From Pardosa pseudoannulata (taxonomy: Eukaryota > Arthropoda > Arachnida > Araneae > Lycosidae), in NCBI GenBank assembly GCA_032207245.1, contig CM063500.1, forward strand, positions 21,348,444 through 21,412,443: a stretch of 64,000 nt of DNA, given 5' to 3'. A model generated the notes under the pieces. The model searched no databases and was not told the origin of the DNA. It worked only from the letters and a program-made list of their open reading frames with translations. Shown piece by piece: positions 54,401-64,000 of this stretch; position 1 is the stretch's first letter; every line of letters begins with the position of its first letter. The translations under genes were made by a program, and so were the position numbers.

Positions 54401-57060
54401 TTCAAAATATAGAAAACTAATGTTAAATTTTATTACAATCAATTCCAAATAAATAACTTTAATAATAAATTTTATTTTCATGACAATTCAACTAAGCTTA
54501 GAATCTGATATTTAAAAAAAAATTGAAAATTTTATCCATAAATTGAATTTTAAATATAATTAATTTTAAACAAAAGAGTTTCATAATACATTTTATTTTT
54601 ATAAAAATTATTAATTAATAAAATTAATGATAGTAATTATTCAGTATTCACTACCTATAAAAGTTATTAGGCAAACAATATAAATTATTGTATTTGAAAA
54701 CAAAATGAAAATTTTATAGATATATATTCAATCATAAATATAATTAATTTAAACAAAAAATTGTCATTTAAATTTTTTTATTAAAACTATTAATTAATAA
54801 AGATAATGATAGTAATTATTGGGTATTCAAAATTATAAACAATTTTGAAAAATACATACAATAATTTAATTTTAAACAGAAAAATTTTAGCATGTTTTTA
54901 CAAATAATTATTGGGTATTTATTAGTTAAAAATGTTATTATGCAAATGTAAAAATGATAAAATAAAAAATAATTGAATAGTTACATATTATACAAAGCAG
55001 TTTAAACAATTTTAAAAATACATAGAATAATTTAATTTTAAACAAAATAATTTTAACATCTTTTTTACAAATAATTATACCTAATTCAAAATAAATAAAA
55101 GTAATGTTAAATTTTAATACAATGAATTCCAAATAAATAAAACCAGTGTTAAATTTAATATAATCAATTTCAAATAAATAACTTTAATATTAAATTTTAT
55201 TTTCATGACCATTCAACTAATATTGGCATCTGATATTTGAAAAAATTGAAAATTTTATCGATAAATTCGATTTAAAATATAATTATTTTTAAAAAAATGT
55301 GATATTAAATTTTATTTTACAATATAAATTATTTAATTTGACAAAAAATTGAAAATTTTAAAAATATATTCAATTATAAATATAATTAATTTAAACAAAA
55401 AACTGTCGTTTAAATTTTTTTTAATCAAAACTATTAATTAATAAAATTAATGATAGTAATTATTGGACATTCACTGCTTAAAAATGTTATTAGGCAAATG
55501 TAAGAATGATAAAATAAAAAAAAAAAATTGAATAGTTATATATTATACAAAGCAGTTTAAACAATTTTCAAAAATACATAGAATAATTTAATTTTAAACA
55601 AAATGATTGTAACATGTTTTACAAAGGATTATAACTAATTTAAAATAAATAAAATTAATGTTAAATTTTAAGACAATCAATTCCAAATAAATAACTTTAA
55701 ATTTTATTTTCTTAAAAATTCCACTCAGCTTAGCATCTGATTTTCGAAAAAAATTGAAAATTTTAACTTTAAATTCAGTTTTATATATAAACAATTTTAA
55801 ACAAAAAAGTGTCATATTACATTTTATTTTTATAAAAATTATGAATTAATAAAATTAATGATTTTAATTATTGGGAATACTCTACTTAAAAACTTATTAG
55901 GCAAACAATATAAGTTATTAATATTTGAAAAAAAATTGAAATTTTTATAGATATATTCAATTTGAAATATAATTATTTTAAACAAAAATATTCATATTTA
56001 ATTTTATTTTTATTGAAATTATTAATTAATAAAATTAATAATAGTAATTCTTGGGCATTCATTGATTAAAAAATATATTAGGCAAATATACAAATGATAA
56101 AATAAAAAATAATCGAGTAGTTATATATTATGCAAAGCATTTTCAACAATTTAAAAAAATACATAGAATAATTTGGTTTTAAACAAAATAATTGTAACAT
56201 GTTTTACAAATAATTATAACTAATTCGAAATATATAAAACTAATGTTAAAATTTAATACAATTTAATACAATGAATTTCAAATAAATAACTTTAATATTA
56301 AATTTTATTTTCATGACAATTCAACTAAGCTTAACATCTGATATTTGAAAAAAAATTGAAAATTTTATCGATAAATTCAATTTTAAAAATAATTAACGAA
56401 AAGACTGTCATATTAATTTTTATTTTTATTAAAGTTATTAATTAGTATAATTAATGATAGTAATTAGTGGGTATTCACTGCTTATAAAAGTTATTAGACA
56501 AACAATATAAATTATTGATATTTGAAAATAAAAATTGAAAGTTCTATCGATACATTCAATTATAAATATTTTAAAATCATTAATTAATAAAATTAATGGT
56601 AGTATTTATTGGGCATTCATTGATTAAAAAATATACTAGGCAAATATACAAGTGATAAAATAAAAAATAATTGAATAGATATATTTTATACAAAGCAGTT
56701 TAAACAATTTTAAAAAATGCATAGAAAATTTTAATATTAAATAAAATAATTTTAACATGATTTTACAAATAGATATTGGGCATTCATTGTTAAAATGAAG
56801 GCAAATATAAAAAGAATAAAATAAAAAATAATTAAATAACTTAATATTATATAATGCAGTTTAAACGAGATAAAAAATACATAGAATGATTTAACTTTAA
56901 ATAAAATAATTTTAACATGCTGTTACAAATAATTATAATTACTTCAATATAAATAAACCTAATGTTAAATTTTAATACAATCAATTCCAAATAAATAAAT
57001 TTAAAAATAATATTAATTTAATTTTCATGACAATTCAACTAAGCTTAGCATATTCCCTGC
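51411..57060. repeat. Very AT-rich satellite array with higher-order period
   Basis: The first part repeats TTAGGAGGAC about every 320-350 bp (51501, 51817, 52165). From about 52.5 kb, units share TTGAAAATTTTATCGATAAA, ATTATTAATTAATAAAATTA and ATTATTGGGCATTCACTG. That last anchor falls at 53464, 53646, 54051, 54232, 54637 and 54816, alternating ~181 and ~405, i.e. a composite period of ~587. There is no gene; ORFs here are short and low-complexity. Confidence 0.88.
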
Positions 57061-57801
57061 TTCTTTAATTTAAAGGGGATATTTATCATCTCCCCTAATA
57101 TTGCAGATTTCAACCCGCATTCAAATATATAAACTTGAAAACGCCTTTCACTTCACAAATTCCTAAATTAATATTAATCTTCGCGGAAGCATATAATCTA
57201 GGGGAAACAATAAGCATTGTTTCCTAGATTAGAATATGGGGCGATTGATGAATATTTCTCCATATTTATTCCTTCATAATTACTGAAAATCTCATTCACT
57301 TGAAGACGCTCATTTCTCCAAAAGATTAAACAGCTTTCAATTTTGATATCAAAGACCCAGTTATGGACGTAAGTTTCGATGAATGGCATCGAAGTTTCAT
57401 TGAATCAAGCGATCTCGGAATCATTAAGATACTTGATTATGTAATCAGCTTCATTAGATGTAGGGAACTTTTGCAATAATCAACTCGGCGAGAGAGACTG
57501 TCATGCTTCAACTTGAGACCAATAAAATGTTGGAAACTTAGCATGAATTAAAACCCCTCTGATGTTTTATTCTATTAACAATATACTTCTGAATTTCAAT
57601 CAAGCTTTGACGACAAATTTCTGGGGTTCTTTGTGTGGGGATATTATCTGATTTGGAGTGCATTCAGTAAAATATGTCTTAAATTATCTAATTTAGAAAG
57701 TCTTTTATTTTTGAAGATTATGAGGAGATATATTATCTTTTGAATCCACTTTGGGATTTCAGATTGCTTATAACACACCCACACATACATACACACGCCT
57801 A
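57061..57801. other. Unique DNA between satellite and Tc1; small hairpins
   Basis: Composition returns to typical. Contains AGGGGA...TCCCCT near 57075-57098 and the hairpin at 57196-57229. No gene was recognised. Confidence 0.45.
57196..57229. repeat. Hairpin, 14-bp stem with 2-nt bulge
   Basis: ATCTAGGGGAAACAAT, tetraloop AAGC, ATTGTTTCCTAGAT. The loop is too small for a typical pre-miRNA. Confidence 0.7.
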
Positions 57802-57982
57802 TATATATATATATATATCAGTTAAATTGGTCTAAATATAAAATACATCAAATTAGGTTTGAATGTAAACATTCTGAGATACATTTATCCTTTGTTTTAA
57901 AAATGCAGCTATAATAAATATTATTATTTGACACAAATTTTGGATTCTACATACGGATTTTGGATTCTAGTATAGCTATATC

Positions 57983-58024
57983 TACCTACCTATCTATCTA
58001 TCTATCTATATATCTATCTATCTA

Positions 58025-58117
<93 letters not shown>
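57983..58117. repeat. (TATC)n(TA)n(TG)n microsatellite
   Basis: A three-part compound repeat ends a few bases before the Tc1 left TIR. Confidence 0.96.
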
Positions 58118-58119
<2 letters not shown>

Positions 58120-58124
58120 ACATA

Positions 58125-59239
58125 CACTCTACCAATAAGTATTTGGACACCTCTGGTAGAAAAGAAAAACTAACTTTATTCAAAATCAATAGTTGGTAGA
58201 GTCTCCACGACAGTCAATTACAGCTTGAACCCTCCGGGGCATACTTTCCACAAGTATTTGTATTACAGTTAATCGTATTGTCTTCCACTCGGTTTGGAGT
58301 AGACATACATGTTCCTTCACCGATATTGGACTTGTAGTGCACAGCTTATTTTTCGGCAATCCAACTCGTCTCAGAGGTTCTCGATAGGGTTCTGTTCTGG
58401 GCTCTGGACAGGCCAGTCCATTCGATGAACTGAATTGGCACCATACAAAGCCTTGTTTAAACTCGAAACATGACCACTGGCATTGTCGTCCTGAAAGTAA
58501 CAGGAGTCAAACCCGTAAAACTGCCACAACGTAGAAAGCACATTGTCATCCAAAACCGTGCAGTAGGTATCGGCGTTGATCTTACCATGAATGGAGACCA
58601 GGTGTCCCAGTCCATACCAGGAGAAATACTCCTAGACCATAATTCCACCTCCGCCGAACTGGACTGTTGGCACAATGCATTCTGGCAGGAGATGTTCTCC
58701 AGGGAGACGCCAGACCCAGGCTCTGCAATCCGAAAGATTAAGGGAGAACCTTGATTCGTCGCTCCAAAGAAACCGTTTCCACTGATCTACGGTCCGATTT
58801 CGATGAATTTTGCACCTCATTAATCGAGCAGAGAGGATGTACTTTGAGATCAAACGCTTATGGGCAGCAGCACGACCAGGAAAACGAAGCAGATGTGCTT
58901 CCTTACGGATGGTATTCATTGAAACAATACTCCCGGATGCCTGTTGAAACTCCTCGCGGATGAGAGTCATCGGTTGGGTGCGGTTATTCGGAATTTCTCT
59001 GGACAACACTCGTCGGTCTCTATATACCAGTTTCGTTTGTCTGCCGACTCTGGGCACATTCCGACAATTACCTCTCACCATCCACTTCTTAATCACATAG
59101 GCCACTGTTGGTTTTGGGTACTTGAGATCACTAGATATGTGTCTAAAGGATCGGCCAAATTTGTGATACCCGATAATTATAACTTTCCCGAAATCAGAGA
59201 GCTCCGTATTGCGCGGCATGTTGCATGCAACTAATGCGC

Positions 59240-59246
<7 letters not shown>
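58125..59246 (-). mobile_element. Second Tc1-like transposon, right TIR lost
   Basis: The left end, after a TA, is CACTCTACCAATAAGTATTT followed by GGACACC. At the right only GCGCCAAATA of the inverted counterpart remains before a (TA)n tract takes over. It is a different Tc1 lineage from the 14.5 kb element. Confidence 0.85.
58186..59219 (-). pseudogene. Tc1-family transposase, two stops and one frameshift
   Basis: The start [18 protein letters not shown] leads into a helix-turn-helix domain ([11 protein letters not shown]), the linker VGRQTK and the catalytic core. Catalytic residues are in [20 protein letters not shown] and SPEQNPIENL, with 34 residues between the second D and the E. A TAG at 58632-58634 (after GGGGIMV) and a TGA at about 58371 (after NPIENL) replace tryptophans. 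A frameshift near 58325-58345 precedes the C-terminus, which ends CRGDSTNY-stop at 58186. Total length is about 344 codons, full size. Dead copy. Confidence 0.93.

Positions 59247-59312
<66 letters not shown>
59247..59312. repeat. (TA)n replacing the Tc1 right terminus
   Basis: The TA tract begins inside the expected TIR sequence. Confidence 0.93.
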
Positions 59313-59313
<1 letters not shown>

Positions 59314-62300
59314 CGTGTATGACCAAGGAATTTTTATCGTGAAGTTAACCCTTGAGTTTGGCTTATAAATGTATATAATGGGTATATAGAATAATATTGA
59401 TTTTAATTATAGAACATTAGATCGAAATGTAATTATTGAACTGCAAAAGTTTTATGCATACAGTGATACTAAATTTTTAAATATTCCACAATATTCAATA
59501 ATATTCTGAAATTTATTAGTGAATTATGACAATAATATTCAAATATTTGAAAGTACTGAACTCACAAAATGGAAATCAAATACAAATATTAAAATTATAA
59601 AATAATTCTTATCACAAAGAAAATTTATTAATATCCTTTTCGGGTATGGGCAAGGAATTTTTCATTGTGAAGTAAAACCTTGATTTTGGCTTTTAAATGT
59701 ATATAATGGGTATGCAGAATGATATTGATTTTAATATGGATCATTAGATCGAAATGGAATTATTTAATAGTAAAAGTTCTACACTTACCGGAATTCTGAA
59801 CTTTTATGTATTCCACAAAACTCAAAAAATATTCCACTAAAATTTATTAGTAAATTATGTCGAGCCTGAAATTCCTAATAATTTAATTTCTATCTATATC
59901 AATTGAAAGTAACTAATCAAATAATATTCAAATATTTGAAAGTACTCAGTTCACAAAATGGAAATTTGATTCGAATTTTGAAATCCTTAATATCTTATTA
60001 GATATTCAAATTATAAAACAGTTTTTTACACAATAAAAAATATATTAATATCCTTTGCGGGGATTTTGATTGTGAAGTAAAGCCTTGATTTTGGTTTATA
60101 AATTTATATAATGGGTATGCAGAATGATATTGACTTTAATTATGAATCATTAGATCGAAATGTAATTACTGAACAGTAAAAGTTCTACACATACTGCGAT
60201 ATTGAACTTTTAAATATCCCACAGCTGCCAAAAATAATCCACTGAAATTTATTAGTTAATAATCTTGAAGCTAAAATTTTCTCTCTGTGTAAGACGAGAA
60301 CAAGCAAAATACGCTTTAATATTTAACTGGTTTAGGTTGAATTTCTATCAATATTAATTAAAAGTAACTAAACAAATAATATTGAAATATTTAAAAGTAC
60401 TCAATTCACAAAATGGAAATTTGATAAAAATTTTGAAAATATTAATACCTTATTAGATATTTAAATTATAAAATAGTTCTTTTCACAATGAAAATATATT
60501 AACATCCTTTTCGGGTATGGCCAAGGAATTTTTATTGTGAAGTAAAACCTTGATTTTGGTTTATAAATGTATATAATGGGTATGCAGAATGATATTGCCT
60601 TTAATTTTGGATCATTAGATCGAAATGCAATTACTGAACAGTAAAATTTTCACATATACTGCGATATTGAACTTTTAAATATTTCACTACACTCAAAAAT
60701 AATCCAATGAAATTTATTAGTAAGTAATCCTGAAGCTGAAATTTCCTCTCTGTATAGGCCGAGAACAAGCAAAATACGATTTATTATTTAACTTATCGGG
60801 TTTAGGTTGAATTTCTATCAATATTAATTAAAAGTAACTAAACAAATAAAATTAAAATATATAAAAGTACTTAATTTACAAAATGAAAATTTCATGCAAA
60901 TTTTGGAAATATTAATTGCTTGTTAGATGTTTAAATTTTAAAATATTTCATATCCCAATAAAAATATATTAATGTCTTTTTCGTGTATGACCAAGGAATT
61001 TTTATTGTGAAGTTAATCCTTGATTTTGGATTATAAATATATATATAAATATATATATAATGTGTATATAGAATAATATTGATTTTATTTATGGAACATT
61101 AGATTGATATATAACTAATGAACAGTAGAAGTTCTAAACATACAGTGATATTGAACTTTTAAATATTCCAAAACACTCAAAATTAATCCTCTGAAATTTA
61201 TTAGTAAATTATGTCGAGGTTGAAATTCCCTATCTACGTAGTCTAGAAGAAAAAAAATTAATATTTAACTTACCGGGTTTAGGGTGAATTTCTATTAATT
61301 GAAAGCGACTGAGCAATTAATATTCAAATATCTGAATGAACTCAATTATATTTGAAAATACTCAGTTTACAAAATGAAAATTTGATAGAAATTTTGAAAA
61401 CATTAATACCTTATTAGATATTTAAATTATAAAACAGTTCTTATCACAATAAAAATATATTTACAACCTTTTCGGATATAACCAAGAAATTTTGACTCTG
61501 AAGTTAATCCTTGATTTTCGTTTAAAAATGTATATAATGGGTATACAGAATCATATTGACTTTAATTATAGTTCATTAGATCGAAATGTAATTACTGAAC
61601 AGTAAAATTTCTACACATATTTTAAATATTCCCCAACGCTCAAAAACAATCCTCTCAAATTTATTATCAAATTATGTCGAGGCTGAAATTCTCTCTCTAT
61701 GTAGGCCGGGAACAAACAAAACAAGCTTTAATATTTAACTTTCCGGGTTTAGGGTGAATTTCTATCAATATTAATTGAAAGTAACTGAACAAATAATATT
61801 CAAATATCTAAATGTACTCTATTGTATTTGAAAGTACTCATTTCTCAAAATGGAAATTTGATCCAAATTTTGAATTTATTAATACCTTATTAGATATTTA
61901 AATTATAAAATAATTCTTATCACAATGAAAATATATTAATATCCTTTTCGGGTATGGAATTTTTATTGTGAAGTAAAACCTTGATTTTGACTTATAAATG
62001 TATATAATGTGTATGCAGAATGATATTGACTTTAAATATGGATCATTAGATCGAAATGTAATTATTGAATAGTAAAAGTTCTACACTTACCGAAATACTG
62101 AACTTTTAAATATTCCACAACACTCAAAAATATTCCACTGAAATTTATTAGTAAATTATGTCGAGGCTGAAATTCCCTCTCTATGTAGGCCGAGAACAAA
62201 CAAAATAAGCTTTAATATTTAACTTCCCGGGTTTAGGGTGAATTTCTATCAATATTAATTGAAAGTAGCTGAACAAATAATATTCAAATATTTGTCAGTA

Positions 62301-64000
62301 CTTCACAAAACGGAAATTGGATCCAAATTTTGAAATCATTGATACTTTATTAGATATTTAAATTATAAAATAGTTTTTATCACAATAAAAATATATTAAT
62401 ATCCTTTACGGGTATGGCAAAGGAATTTTGATTGTGAAGTAAAGCCTTGATTTTGGTTTATAAATGTATATAATGGGTATGCAGAATGATATTGCCTTTA
62501 ATTTTGGATCATTAGATCGAAATGCAATTACTGAACAGTAAAAGTTCCACATATACTGCGATACTGAACTTTTAAATATTCCACTACACTCAAAAATAAT
62601 CCACTGAAATTTATTAGTAAATAATCCTGAAGCTGAAATTTCCTCTCTGTGTTGGCCGAGAACAAGCAAAATACGCTTTAATATTTAACTTACCGGGTTT
62701 AGGTTGAATTTCTATCAATATTAATAAAAAGTAACTGAACAAATAATATTCAAATATTTGAAATTATTCAATTCACAAAAGGGAAATTTGATGCAAATTT
62801 TGAAAACATTAATAGCTTATAAGATATTTAAATTTTAAAATAGTTCATATCACAATGAAAATATATTAATATCCTTTTCGTGTATTGAAAAGGAATTTTC
62901 ATAGTGAAGTTAATCTTTGATTTTGGCTTATAAATATATATATATAATGTGTATATAGAATAATATTGATTTTATTTATGGAATATTAGATTGAAATATA
63001 ATTTTTGAACAGTAGAAGTTCTACACATACAGTGATATTGAACTTTTAAATATTCCAAAACACTCAAAAATAATCCTCTGAAATTTATTAGTAAATTATG
63101 TCGAGGCTGAAATTCCCTATCTATGTAGTCGAGAACAAAAAAAAAAAAACTTTAATATTTAACTTACCGGGTTTAGAATGAATTTCTATTAATTGAAAGT
63201 GACTGAGCAAATATCCGTATGAACTCAAATAATTATATTTGGAAATACTCAGTTCAAAAAATGGAAAAAATGTAATACAAATTTTGAAACCATTAATACC
63301 TTATTAGATATTTAAATTATGAAACAGTTCTTATCACAATAAAATTTTATTAACAACCTTTTTGGGTATAGCCAAAAAATTTTGACTGTGAAGTTAATCC
63401 TTGATTTTGGCTTATAAATGTATATAATGGGTATACAGAATAATATTGACTTTTATTATGGTTCATTAGATCGAAATGTAATTACTGAATATTGAAGTTC
63501 TACTCTTACCGGAATACTGAACTTTTAAATATTAGACAACACTCAAAAATATTCCTCTGAAATTTATTAGCGAATTATGTCGAGGCTGAAATACCTTCTC
63601 TATATAGGCCGAGAACAAATAGAATAAGCTTTAATATTTAACTTCCGGGTTCAGGATAAATTTCTATCTATATCAATTGAAAGTAACTAATCAAATAATA
63701 TTCAAATATTTGAAAGTACTCAGTTCACATAATGGAAATCAAATCCAAATTTAAATTATAAAATAGTTCTTTTCACAATGAAAATATATTAACATCCTTT
63801 TCGGGTATGGCCAAGGAATTTTTATTGTGAAGTAAAACCTTGATTTTGACTTATAAATATACATAATGGGTATGTAGAATGATATTGACTTTAATTATGG
63901 ATCATTATATCGAAATGTAATTATTGAATAGTAAAAGTTCTACACTTACCGAAATACTGAACTTTTAAATATTCCACAACACTCAAAAATATTTCTATGA
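59313..64000. repeat. ~470-bp satellite with 4-unit higher-order repeat
   Basis: Unit starts (AAGGAATTTTTATTGTGAAG or variants) lie near 59322, 59648, 60058, 60518, 60989, 61480, 61950, 62415, 62886, 63371 and 63810. Units also share GGGTTTAGGGTGAATTTCTA and GATCATTAGATCGAAATG. Units four apart are much more alike than neighbours, giving a ~1.89-kb higher-order repeat. The array runs off the window. The 87-codon ORF at 62406-62669 is part of one unit and not a gene. Confidence 0.92.

Noticed and set aside
57196..57229. microRNA precursor
   Set aside because: Four-base loop and short stem; no mature-arm context.
58470..59234. Plus-strand ORFs (58470-58754, 58751-58963, 58944-59234)
   Set aside because: Antisense shadows of the second Tc1 transposase.
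62406..62669. 87-codon ORF in the satellite
   Set aside because: Present in one monomer only; the equivalent region in other monomers is interrupted.

Overview
The window is AT-rich eukaryotic nuclear DNA with almost no host coding sequence. It is built from transposon remnants, long (TA)n microsatellites and several tandem arrays. Two different Tc1-like transposases, mariner remnants, tRNA-derived SINEs, a Helitron-like element and TTAA-flanked (piggyBac-type) MITEs all fit an arthropod. The 14.7 kb transposase resembles copies I associate with orb-weaver spider genomes, so a spider is my best guess. That is recall, not a search. Long ORFs reading as alternating Tyr and Ile are translated (TA)n, not genes.

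Layout. 0-5.5 kb: sparse DNA, three TTAA-bounded MITEs and two (TA)n tracts. 5.5-6.7 kb: Helitron-like element. 6.7-12 kb: a 2.48-kb tandem duplication whose second copy gained a retroposon and ends at an LTR-like insertion. 12.7-13.0 kb: the only plausible host gene piece, two short terminal exons. 14.5-16 kb: a nearly complete Tc1 element. 16-22 kb: microsatellites and a small tandem duplication carrying two SINE copies. 22.3-34.8 kb: nested duplications ending in four ~2-kb tandem units with a very conserved 148-bp core. 35.3 kb: a SINE with target-site duplication. 36.6-40.5 kb: decayed mariner-type transposases with an LTR-like insert and a minisatellite. 41.5-44.7 kb: a ~450-bp tandem array containing a clean SINE insertion. 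46.3-47.8 kb: fold-back repeat and a very long microsatellite. 48-51 kb: repeat-derived DNA and one GC-richer coding-like island. 51.4-57 kb: a very AT-rich satellite with ~587-bp higher-order periodicity. 58.1-59.2 kb: a second, dead Tc1 copy. 59.3 kb to the end: a ~470-bp satellite with a four-unit (~1.89 kb) higher-order repeat.

No operon, CRISPR array, rRNA, intact tRNA or coherent new multi-gene system is visible. The most interesting signals are structural: the higher-order satellites, the conserved core in the 2-kb array, the TTAA-MITE family with subterminal hairpins, paired microsatellite alleles in duplicated DNA, and datable retroposon insertions. Boundaries were read by eye and are good to a few bases where target-site duplications or terminal repeats are quoted, otherwise to tens of bases.
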